Origin: Dactylorhiza incarnata
Lineage: Eukaryota; Streptophyta; Magnoliopsida; Asparagales; Orchidaceae
Length of the DNA stretch: 64,000 nucleotides
Assembly: GCA_033032865.1 (NCBI GenBank)
Contig: JAWHQI010000065.1
Span: 3,410,001-3,474,000, forward strand
Direction of reading: 5' to 3'
Below are positions 55,502 through 64,000 of this stretch, piece by piece. Within the stretch, counting starts at the first letter, position 1. Each line of letters opens with the position of its first letter. The notes under the pieces are model-generated. The model saw only the letters and a list, made by a program, of their open reading frames with translations. It ran no database searches and was not told the DNA's origin. A program made the position numbers and the translations under genes.

Positions 55502-56400
55502 GCTTGGAGGAACATATTCTACTATTTCATCTTCTTTCTCCTCTTTTTCTTCTTCTTTTCTCCAAGCAATTCATCATCCTCATGCTCCAAAGGAGAAAGG
55601 GGTTTGTCTTCGTTTCCTGTATGATTATTATCTACACAAGGAACAAACTCATCAAACTTTACATGAATCGACTCTTCAACTATTTTAGTTTGTTTATTAT
55701 AAATTCTATAAGTCTTACTAGTTTAAGAGTACCCAATGAAAATTCTCTCATCACATTTTTCATCAAATTTTCCTACTGCATCTCTAGTGTTTAAAATAAA
55801 ACACTTACAATCAAAGACATGAAAATAAGATACATTAGGTTTTCTTTTAAAGTAAAGCTCATAAGATGTCAATTTTAAAATAGGTCGAAGCATGACACGA
55901 TTAATGATATAACAAGAAGTATTAACCGCTTCGGCCCAAAATGATTTAGGCAACCCATATTCACAAAGCATTGTGTGTGCTTGCTCTTGAAGGGTTCTAT
56001 TTTTCCTGTCCACTACACCATTTTGTTGTGGGGTGCGAGGAGCGGAAAATTCATGTTTAATTCCTAAATCATCACAAAAAGAAGAAAATTTATCATTTTC
56101 AAATTCTCCTCCATGATCTGAACGTATGCATTTAATTTTTAAATCAAGTTCATTTTGAATACGAATGCATAGTTTAGTAAATTCAAGAAATGCATCAGAT
56201 TTGGAAGATAGAAATAAAGTCCAACAAAATCTAGAATAATCATCAATTATTACAAAAGTATTTTTTCTACCACCTAGACTTGAAGTGATAACCGGTCCAA
56301 ATAGATCCATATGAATTAATTGAAGCGGTGTAGAAGTAGAAATTACATTTTTGCTTTTAAACCAATTTTTTGAAAATTTTCCTTTTTGGCAAGCGTACAA
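55502..56400 (-). pseudogene. Copia integrase core of element C
   Basis: Open at 56400-55723: HMDLFGPVITSSLGGRKNTF, IDDYSRFCWTLFL, IRSDHGGEFENDKFSSFCDD, FSAPRTPQQNGVVDRKNRTL, SFWAEAVNTSCYIINR and CDERIFIGYS. The two catalytic aspartates are kept, but the third acidic residue is Asp where copia has Glu (VVDRKNR for VVERKNR), a change expected to impair integration. The linker to RT (55722-55502) is broken. Confidence 0.88.
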
Positions 56401-58072
56401 AGAGAAGATAAATTACCATTAAGCATAGGTAAACCCTTAATTAATTTATCTTTTGATAATTTCAAAATAAGCTTGGTGCTAGAGTGACCAAGACGTCTAT
56501 GCCAAAGTTCTAATTCTTCATGTTTAGAAATAAAATATTTTAAAGAAGAATTTGAAAGATCATTAAAAGTAATCATATAAACATTATGCATTCTAGGTGC
56601 GGTGAGTACGACATCATTTGTTTTAAAATTTATAATTTTGCAAAGATTTGTAGATGATTCAAATAATACATTTAAGCCTATATCATATAATTGACTAATT
56701 AAAATTAAATTATGTTTTAAGCCATCTACAAATAAAACATTTGAGATTAAAAAAGAATCGTTACCCACTGTGTCGATGCCCATGATCCTTCCTTTTCCGT
56801 TGTCACCAAATGTCATCATCCCTCCTTTCTTTATCTCAAGGATAAGGAACTTTGCTTTGTTTCCCGTCATGTGTTTGGAGCATCCTGAGTCCAAATACCA
56901 CACGTCCTTTTTGTCCTTAGCCTGCCAACATACCTCAGTGTCGCTTTGGACACTGCTTTCATCATCAGATGTCTTATTACTTTTTCCCATAAGGCACATA
57001 TTTGTCTCTTCTTCATCGCTAGTGGATGAGCCACTTGAATCCTCAGAGGAGGAGTCATCCCATGTAGGCGCTTTTAGGACCTTCTTCTTCTCTTTTCTCA
57101 TGTGCTGCTTTTCTTTACGCTTTTTCAGATATTTCGGGCACTGGCTCCGGATGTGTCCGGTCTTTCTACAATGATAACACTCCGGTGGTGGTCGCTCATC
57201 ATCGTCCTCGTCGCTACCTCTTCCTTTCTTCGATGAAGATCCCTTTTTGATGAAATATTTCCAGAAGGTGTTTCTTCTCTCCGGATTCTTTATGAACCTT
57301 TTGAACTTCATCACAAAAAGGCTCTCCTCGTCCTCTTCATCATCATCTCCGCCAACTTCCTTCTTTGACTTCAATGCTAAGGCCTTCTTCTTTGGCTCCA
57401 TGTTGTACTCTTGTTGTTGAATCTTGAGTTCAACCTCATGGGTCTTGAGGTTCCCAATGAGGCTCTCAATTTGGAGCTTCATTAAATCGTGCGACTCTGA
57501 GATAGCCGTCACCTTTGGATTGAACTTTGGAGGGAGAGACCGTAGAATTTTTCTCACCAAGTCGTCGTTGGAGAACACTTTTCCAAGTACTTTTGAGTCA
57601 TTGACGATCTTGGTAAATCTTGTGTACATTGAATCAATGTCTTCATCCGCCTCCATCCGGAATTTCTCGTATTCAGATTCAAGTTGGAAAAGCTTTGAAT
57701 CCTTGACATGTGAAGTACCTTCATGAGTGAGTTCTAATAAATTCCATATATCATAAGCAGTTTCGCAAGCACAAGTTCTATTAAATTCCGTTCTATCCAA
57801 AGCACAAAATAAAGCATTCATAGCTTTAGCGTTATTTTTGCATCTTAACTTGTCATTATCATCTCTCTGTCTCTTGGTTTTTCCATAGTAATTTCTCCAA
57901 CAACAATTGTTAGTGGAGAGTAACTTTGTTCTACCATACCTCACACATCATTATCTAAAGCAATTAAGAAACAACGCATTCTTGTTTTCCAATAGTTATA
58001 ATCAGTGTCGGTAAATAGTGGAGGTCTATTAATTCCTTGACCCTCAACGAAAGCATGATCATGATGCGTCAT
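56343..58072 (-). pseudogene. Copia gag and protease of element C
   Basis: The natural start is ATG 58072 (MTHHDHAFVEGQG, then PPLFTDTDYNYWKTRM); an early stop and a shift near 57950 lead into the long frame 57944-56343 (533 aa). Order: UBN2-type gag (DSMYTRFTKIVNDSKVLGKV, ILRSLPPKFNPK), acidic/basic linker, CCHC knuckle CYHCRKTGHIRSQC (about 57170-57130), Ser/Asp-rich linker, protease WYLDSGCSKHMTG (about 56905-56865), then the pre-integrase domain ELWHRRLGHSSTKLI. A shift near 56370 precedes the integrase core. It is close to the broken gag of element A. Confidence 0.9.
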
Positions 58073-58103
58073 TATTCCCGGTTGTGAAACCGTTTTGGAA
58101 TAA

Positions 58104-58121
58104 CCTTGCTCTGATACCAAG
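58104..58121 (-). promoter_or_regulatory. Primer binding site of element C
   Basis: In element sense CTTGGTATCAGAGCAAGG, directly after the 5' LTR. A canonical copia site for initiator tRNA-Met. Confidence 0.93.
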
Positions 58122-59214
58122 TGTTGGATCTGATGACGCCCTTAGAGAGGGAGGGGGGTGAATAAGGGGTTTACTGTTTCTGAGATAAACTGACAGATTG
58201 TAAAATAACAGAAAACCTTATTGGTTCTGTCGCTAACGCCTGGCATTAAATAGTTAACGTCGGGCGTTATCTCTCCAGAAAATATTTTTACAGAAATATT
58301 CAAAATGATTTTCTCTAAGAAATACAATTCCAGAAAAATTAGATATAATGAATAAGAATTTTAAATTTCACAAAAATGATTAAAAGGATAAAATTTCAAT
58401 AACGCTTGAAATTAGAGGCGACAACTTAAAAATCACTTTTTGTTCCTTCACCGATCATTCTCCCAAGGACCGGTTGGCTATAGCCTATATTTCCCCAAAT
58501 AAGGCCTCTATCCACCCCCTAGATCTACCCTAGACCTAGTCGACACGCACAAGGCATCGAATTTCCCCCTAAATCGAACCCGGACTAGTCGTTACACGCA
58601 AGGCGGCGAATTCACTACCGTTATAAGAAAAAATAAAAAAATAAAGTAAAAATCATAATAAAAGACTCCCTAAATTGAAGAGCGCTGAAGGAGATGTTGA
58701 AGATACACCATGACCACGTCTGAGTTGAAGCGAGCGTGCTTCTTCAAATTTGTCATTGGAAATATCCTTCTCACTCTTGTTCCTCAATGTTGGTGTTGGG
58801 AGTGCTCTCTGAATTCGGGATGAAATGATCTCTCAGAAGTATAGAATGAAGGCTTGGATTGCATCAATCTTGATCAAATGAAATCAATCCTTTAAATAGG
58901 CACGGAAGCTAACGTGCGGCGTTAAGAGTTAACGCCAGCGTTAGTGAACATGCACTGTCGTGGCTGAGATCGTGTAACCGTCGTGATCGTGGCAGATTCG
59001 TGAACTCAATGCGGGCGTTAAGAGTCAACGTTGACGTTGTCTCTGGCTTCTCGACGCACTCCTTCTCGACGACATTTCATCTCGACAGATTCCTTCTCGA
59101 TGGAAATTAACGCGGAGCGTTAACTACTAACGCGGGGCGTTAACTCTCATTTCAGAGAATCATTGTAAATCAGCATCCTGTTCATATGGTTATTTAACTA
59201 TAGTACTTGCACAC
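58122..59214 (-). mobile_element. 5' LTR of copia element C (right LTR), truncated by H
   Basis: It starts TGTTGGATCTGATGACGCCC and is colinear with the left LTR, with the TATA complement at 58889-58900 and the same dyads. It stops at ACTTGCACAC (59214), where the left LTR continues ATGCACACTATAAAACAC, so about 80 bp of LTR end is missing. The cut coincides with the TGATGACGC start of element H. Confidence 0.9.
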
Positions 59215-60928
59215 TGATGACGCATATTTTGACTTAAATATGCTTATCACTATTACTATATTTTTAATATAAACTCTATTTATTTCTCTAAATTTTAGTA
59301 TAATTATCTACTTATTATTATTTTTATAATTATTCGCACTAATGTTAATTTATGTGTTATTTGACAGGCCTGGGGGGAATCGTTAGTGCCCGCTGTCAAA
59401 ACGTCGTCGCAACATATTTTCGGAGTTAAAGTGATGCAACCCGGCCACCAAGAGTCGCACAAATTCATGCTCAAGACAAGTCAAATTTTATTAAAAAGAG
59501 ATGGTGCAGCCCGTCAACTTTGTGCTGTCCAACTCATCCTTGGTGCAGCTCCACCCGAACCCAGCTCAACTTCAAGCCAACCCGTCAACCTCCAAGCAGC
59601 CCTTCATCATTTCGTGAGCCCACTTACCTCCTTAATCCATTACTTGCGGCCCACTTCCTTCCTCCACTTCACTACCGTACCAGCCCACTCACTCCTTTCA
59701 TCCACCCATGAACCATAAATGGCTGCCACCTTAATGCATGCATGGCTCTCTCTCCTATCCTCTCTCTTCTCCATCCATGCACTTCTCTCTCTCCTCTTTA
59801 TACTCATCCATCCCCCCTCTCTTCCATTTTAATTTTATATTTTATTTTATATTTCTTTTATATAAAATACATTGCATTTCCCCCCCCCTTCTCTCCTCCT
59901 CATTAAACCCATGCATGCATTCTTCCATTCATGCATTTCCTTTCTCTCTCCCTCATCAAATCATTCATGCATCTCCACCCCCTTTGTCCCTTCATATCCT
60001 CCATCTAGAACATTCCCCCTCTCCTATAAAAGGAGCACAAGTCTCAAGCTTTGAGGGATTTTTTAGAGTGGAATGTAGTTAGAAAGTAGAGAGTTAGAGA
60101 GCAAGCTTCCTTCAAGTATTTCTTCTTTTTATCTTCTTGTTTCTTCATGTATTAGTTTTATCATTATTGTAACTCTTTTTCTAGTTTAATGAAAATGCAA
60201 TTTCTCTTCTCTTGTTATCTTTCTATTTAATGCGTAGCTAATTTTGTTGGTGCCCGATCGCGATGATCTTTGCAATAAAATAATATTTGTTTTCATTATA
60301 TGTTTGCATTTGTATTTTTATTTTTGATCCGACCTTGAATTATTTCGTATCGACTCCGTATTTCTAGTATGCGGTAGTAGATTCCGATCTCATATTCGAG
60401 TAGCCGAGAGGCTCGTGAATGTGAAAGATCACTCAAGGAAGGAAGGAGTTGCATGCACCCCTAGAGATAGGATGACGTAAATCCTCCGGATTGGAGTCAA
60501 ATCCAATATCGCGGTTCACTTCGATAATGTGACTTTAGGCCTTTTGATTTGCAAAGAGATTTCGGTCAAAACGTCTAGAAGATAGGAGATTTAATGCTCT
60601 AGCGAGATTATTTCTTATTTTCGGATCCGCCACGGTCTTAATAGAATTACGAATGTTAAACTAATTTATTCCGTTATTTTATTTCAAAGTGAATCGTCGA
60701 TCGAGCACTCTTTTGCAATAGTTTTATTTCTCTTTTAATTCAGTTAGTTTATTTTTAGTTTCAAAATCCATCAACCGCTCGGTAGGATAATAGAATCGTT
60801 GTGAGTAATAGTACTTGCCTGCCCCGAGTTTTTATACGACCTTGATATATTTTATATCCTATGCAATATTTTGATAGGTACACTTGCCTTAATCGAGTAT
60901 AGATTGGAGAACACAAATTTCTCTATCA
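59215..60928 (+). mobile_element. 5' LTR of Athila-like element H
   Basis: 1,714 bp, TGATGACGCATATTTTGACT to CTCTATCA. U3 includes a C/T-rich tract (59750-59990). A strong TATA box, CCTATAAAAGG, is at 60023-60033. U5 has CCTAGAGATAGGATGACG and CCTCCGGATTGGAGTCAAAT, matching the F LTR. The five bases before it, CACAC, are the presumed target duplication within C's LTR; the second copy would be outside the window. No second H LTR is present. Confidence 0.87.
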
Positions 60929-60934
60929 AGTTTT

Positions 60935-60951
60935 TGGCGCCGTTGCCGGGG
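60935..60951 (+). promoter_or_regulatory. Primer binding site of element H
   Basis: TGGCGCCGTTGCCGGGG, six bases after the LTR end. The canonical Athila/Tat site of the tRNA-Asp type. Confidence 0.93.
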
Positions 60952-61065
60952 AATATTTTTGGCAATATTACGAAAGCACCGAGTTTATTACTTCTACAAA
61001 AAATCAAAAAAATTTATTATATATTATAATTAACCCACATCATCGTTTTTCTACCCCACCTAAAA

Positions 61066-61157
61066 TCCTGGAAAGGACGCTTTGGGCTTGAATTCTCATC
61101 ACATCCTCCAGTACCGTTGCAAACCCCTCACAAGGCAGATCTCGGGAAGTCCAGGAC
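61066..61157 (+). ncRNA. Structured leader element of H
   Basis: The same layout as in F: closing pair TCCTGGA/TCCAGGA, interior GGACGCTTTGGGCTTGAATT, CTCATCAC, CCAGTACC and TCGGGAAGTCC. The right half is more diverged than between the two F copies. It lies at the same place, about 130 bp after the PBS and before the first ORF. Confidence 0.6.
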
Positions 61158-61230
61158 TAACATAATCCGCCTAAAAAAAAATCAAAGTAATTAAATTTTC
61201 TCTCTTTTTTGGTAACAGTTTTTCTTTATC

Positions 61231-62204
61231 ATGGAATCATCTTCTTTTTACGCTCTTTGCGGGTCGCCCGACCATTTTAATTTTGCATGTTTTTCGGGAA
61301 CCCCTCCCTCATATGATTTTAATTTTTCTGGAGTAGGTCAAAGTGGCCAATTTGATCCTTACTCAAATTTTTATCCTACATGGGAGATGGGGAACCCGTC
61401 TTATTTTTCGCATGATTTTGCCCCGCAAATCGCCGCGCCTCAAAATTTTAATTCTATCGATAATGGGTATCTTGAATTGCAAACTTCTTTAAATAATATC
61501 AATTCGCATTTTAAAACCACTATCGATTATTTTTCTCGTGAGGCCGCATCTTTTTCTTCGTCTTCTTCTCCGTCTCCTCCAATTTCTTTATGTAATGAGT
61601 CACCGGATATCCCGGCTTGTCTTATTCCTCTCGAGGAAGATAACTATTCGGATGTTCCAGATTGTTTCCTTCCTCCTTTGGATGACACCCATATGGATAT
61701 TCCGGCGTGCTTTTTACCTTTTGAGGATGACGAGACGCCTCAAAATTCTCCTTCTTTTTCTGAAGACGTTGGTGATTCCATTTCAGATTTAAATTCAACT
61801 GTTCCAAATTTTCAATTTTTAACGAGTCTTTTTCTTCCTCCCCTTTTATTTTAGATACTTCCTCTTTAGTTCTTTCTACCCCTTTTTCTTCTCCCGAAAT
61901 TTCACAAGTCTCTCCTCCTCCTTGTGAAATTTCAGTTAATGAAACTTCTTTTTCTACTTCTTTTATTTCTCTTTCTATTTCTTCTTCTTTTTCTTCTTCT
62001 ACTTTTGACGACCCCTTCTTTCCCATTCTACATGCGGCGGAGTTCTTCTATAACTCCGTCCGTACATTTTTGGGCGTCATTCCTTTGAAGATTCCACCGC
62101 ATGCCGGTGCGATTCTTCATTTCTTCTTTTTTCTTATTTACTCTCCTAAGCGCATACTTAGGGAGCTACCTCTTCACTTTAGTTTTTATTTTCCATTTAG
62201 CTAA
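61231..62204 (+). pseudogene. Unknown ORF of Athila-like element H
   Basis: It starts MESSSFYALCGSPDHFNFAC, a zinc-knuckle-like CX4HX4C with the first Cys replaced. A Phe/Ser/Asn-rich region follows, then three repeats of an acidic unit: DIPACLIPLEEDN, DVPDCFLPPLDDTH, DIPACFLPFEDDE (about 61605-61735). A stop at 61852-61854 follows a one-base shift near 61825; read in the shifted frame, coding-like Ser/Pro/Phe-rich sequence continues to 62204 and ends PFS. No gag core, protease or polymerase was seen. This appears to be the sole ORF of a non-autonomous family; function unknown. Confidence 0.55.
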
Positions 62205-63340
62205 CCAATAACGTCGGGCTCAGACGACGTTAAACAAAGAGCGCTCTTGGGAGGCACCCCTTGCTTACCATTTTTGTTCTTTCCTTTTCTTTTTATTTTA
62301 TTTTGCAGGAATAAAACCTTCGGCGGTTCGTTTGGCTCCATCTTCTCTTCCTTAGGTCTGAGTCGGTTTCCAGCTCAAGCATGGGGGAGCAACTTCCGCA
62401 TTCGGCCATCACAACCCCGGGGAAGTCCGATTTTTTTTTTACTGCACTTCTTGTCTCTTCCCCTTATTCTCTTTCTTCTTCTCTTCTTTTAACATCGAGG
62501 GCGATGTCTCTCTCAAGTCTAGGGGGATTGAATTGCATTTTGTTCTCTTTGTTTTTATATAAAAAAAATGTTGCTTTTTCTTTCTTTTATAAAAAAAAAA
62601 TATTTCAAAAAAAATGATGAAAATTAAGGAAACAAACAAAAAAAATTTGAGTTAAAATTTTGCTTAGTCTTTAGTACCCCACGACTTGGTATTTTCTTGT
62701 TTTTAATCATCAGTGTACTGGTTTAGCTAGATAAATTTTTCTAAATTTTCATTTTGACTATGTTTCGCGGGTAATATGTTGACTCGTGTAGTGTTTCTAA
62801 TTAGGGTAGCATGTTATTTATGAAAAATCTTTTGAAAAATTGCACTTTTTCATGATTTTCTTTTTATGTTTTTCACTTATATAAAATCTATCATCCCTTG
62901 TTTTCTCTTTTACAAAATCTTTGCAATGTTGACTTATGTTTAGTGTAGTAGATGCGAACCGGTCTAGACGCTTATTATTTTCACTCTCATGATAAGTCAA
63001 GTTTCTTTATTTTCTACCTAGTCTTGCACCTTTTGATTTTTTCAAGTTTTTGCTTTAGATAGACATAGGAGCATGAAAATGATTTAGGCCACCTCTTGAT
63101 TCGTTTGAGCCGTTGCATTCCAAGCCATAAAATCTTAACCTTTGCTAGCCACTTTGAGCTTCCCCCGTTTCTTTGTAGCTCCACTTATTCTCATCAAAGC
63201 CAAATAACCTACCTATGGTGCACGCTTGAAATTTAGAGCTTTATTTGTTGCTAGTTTGTGCCTCCTTTTGTGAAAATGGTGGGGTTTTAATTTTGTTATC
63301 CTTCTGCTACAAAAGAAGAAGAAAATTACCAGGTGAGTAT
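62205..63340 (+). other. 3' non-coding region of element H, ending at element I
   Basis: It matches F's 3' region in layout: CTCTTGGGAGGCACCCC (62235-62251; F at 33182), a mirrored-word counterpart near 62490-62525 (AACATCGAGGGCGATGT), GTTGACTCGTGTAGT, and CATGAAAATGATTTAGGC, then CTTGAAATTTAGAGCT. It breaks off at GGTGAGTAT, before any polypurine tract or 3' LTR, where the E-type LTR of element I begins. Confidence 0.65.
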
Positions 63341-63834
63341 TGTTTTGCCCAGAAAGCCCGCGACCTCCTCTTAGCGGGTCATTTTTTCCGGATTCAGCGG
63401 TCTCAAATAAGGTGATCGCCCAGATCGCCCAGATCGCCGGCTGCCATCTCAGCCGGATTTTTCTAAGTGCCGAGCGGTCATGACAGTGCGAGACCGCCAG
63501 TTTAAGCGATCTGATCGTCTTTCTTATTTTTGCTATTTTCACCTCTCATCCCTGACCCGGCTCTCCTGTATCCCGGGCAGCCCGTAGTTTCTTGTTCTGC
63601 CCGTTTGGGCAGCCCCCTCGTCTATAAATAGAGGGGTAGGGGTACCTGAAAAAGGACTTTTTGCTCTGAGGCTCCAGCTTACAACCTGTGTAAGCAGTCT
63701 CATTTTTTCGTGATCGCCATTTCAAGATCGTTTCTCTTTTTCCCAGCATCTTCTGTCTTAGTAACCTGCACTTCGCAGTTTTTTCCCATCCCCCTTTGGT
63801 GTGAATTTTGGAGGTACCATTTTTGGCACCAACA
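63341..63834 (+). mobile_element. 5' LTR of element I (second E-family Tat element)
   Basis: 494 bp, TGTTTTGCCCAGAAAGCCCG to TTTTGGCACCAACA. It shares with E's LTR the start, the GGCTCTCCTGTATCCCGGGC block, TATAAATAGAGGGGTAGGGG, GCTTACAACCTGTGTAAG and the end. GCGGTCTCAAATAAGG and GAGACCGCCAG words are present. The preceding bases AGTAT (63336-63340) are the presumed target site in H. The element runs off the window. Confidence 0.85.
63622..63631 (+). promoter_or_regulatory. TATA box of the element I LTR
   Basis: CTATAAATAG in the conserved block CTATAAATAGAGGGGTAGGG. The same motif is at 36734-36743 in element E's LTR. Its conservation between two copies of the family supports a core promoter here. 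Confidence 0.8.
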
Positions 63835-63891
63835 GAACTAACACGCGACCTTCAGATCTGAAGTGTCAGGTGAAATTCATAGACTTTCAAG

Positions 63892-64000
63892 ATGGCTGAT
63901 CGCCGTAGAGGTCGTCCCCTGCGATCTCCCAGCGTTCCCACTTCCGATCACAATCCTTTAGAAGCGCTTGAGCGTCGCTTCGAGTTTCGTGTCGAGCAAG
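63892..64000 (+). CDS. Tat/Retand gag of element I, 5' end (runs off the window)
   Basis: ATG at 63892 gives MADRRRGRPLRSPSVPTSDH, then NPLEALERRFEFRVEQ. It matches the start of element E's gag (MADC..., NPLEALERHFELRVKQ), with the same distance from the LTR end (57 bases in both). Open to the window edge, so whether it is intact cannot be judged. Confidence 0.8.
   Translation, partial: MADRRRGRPLRSPSVPTSDHNPLEALERRFEFRVEQ

Larger units (their letters stand above)
50628..59214 (-). mobile_element. Copia element C (SIRE-like), minus strand, right LTR cut by H
   Basis: It lies in E's 3' region. Left (3') LTR 50628-51793; right (5') LTR from 58122, broken at 59214 by element H. PBS, gag, protease, integrase, RT and RNase H read on the minus strand from 58072 to about 53890, then about 2.1 kb non-coding. 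The left target flank is TTGAG (50623-50627); the right flank is outside the window. Motifs (SDHGGEFEN, APRTPQQNGVV, YVDDIIFG) fit SIRE/Maximus-like copia, with Tork as the alternative. Confidence 0.88.

Noticed and set aside
59386..60082. Plus-strand ORFs in the H LTR
   Set aside because: Lie in U3 and the C/T-rich tract upstream of and across the TATA; low-complexity His/Ser/Pro content, no domain.
61622..62026. Minus-strand Lys/Glu-rich ORF
   Set aside because: Complement of the TTC/TCT-rich stretch of the H ORF; charge pattern follows from the repeat.

Overview
This is a plant nuclear window, most likely from a eudicot with a large, repeat-rich genome. The evidence is an Au-family SINE, split genes with GT-AG introns, and LTR retrotransposons of plant-only lineages: Athila and Tat/Retand Ty3-gypsy, and SIRE-like Ty1-copia. 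The species cannot be named from the sequence. No bacterial or organellar genes, tRNA genes, rRNA genes or CRISPR arrays were seen. Left edge (1-7,115): the 3' end of a single host gene on the plus strand, three terminal exons of a SAWADEE-domain protein of the SHH1/SHH2 type (RNA-directed DNA methylation). Its last intron carries a diverged partial duplication of the preceding exon-intron junction and an Au SINE. Around the gene lie a GC-rich minisatellite, a CT/AT microsatellite and three fold-back, MITE-like elements. Middle left (7,125-25,953): copia element A (LTR, PBS and broken gag, preceded by 3'-internal sequence in a shared-LTR arrangement); copia element B on the minus strand (10,806-19,647), with both LTRs and gag but no pol; a second A-type 3' end plus LTR (20,538-22,395); an Athila-type minus-strand fragment J (PBS, LTR, degenerate ORF); and two minus-strand pieces of an old Tat-type gypsy, K. 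Middle and right (25,954-64,000): a nested stack. Tat/Retand element E (plus strand) starts inside the K gag remnant. Athila element F (25,973-36,413, TSD TCCGC) sits in E's 5' LTR. A rearranged, palindromic copia insertion G (38,209-42,452, TSD CGCAG) sits in E's gag. E continues with protease, RT, two RNase H domains and integrase, then a spliced antisense ORF. SIRE-like copia C (minus strand, from 50,628) interrupts E downstream of that ORF. Athila-like H starts inside C's right LTR at 59,215, and a second E-family element I starts inside H at 63,341. The rest of I, H, C and E, in that order, is predicted beyond the right edge. All retroelement proteins seen carry frameshifts, stops or catalytic substitutions, so most of the window is transposon remnant of differing ages. 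The most unusual signals are non-coding. A 13-bp word, TGCGTTCGACGAA, within larger TCGACGAA arrays, is shared in sense orientation by the LTRs of two copia families and one Athila family. Paired AACGC/GCGTT dyads recur in three copia LTR types. A stem-closed element of about 94 nt occurs twice in F and once in H with compensatory changes. A duplicated stem-loop module lies in the 3' non-coding part of B and C, also with apparent covariation.
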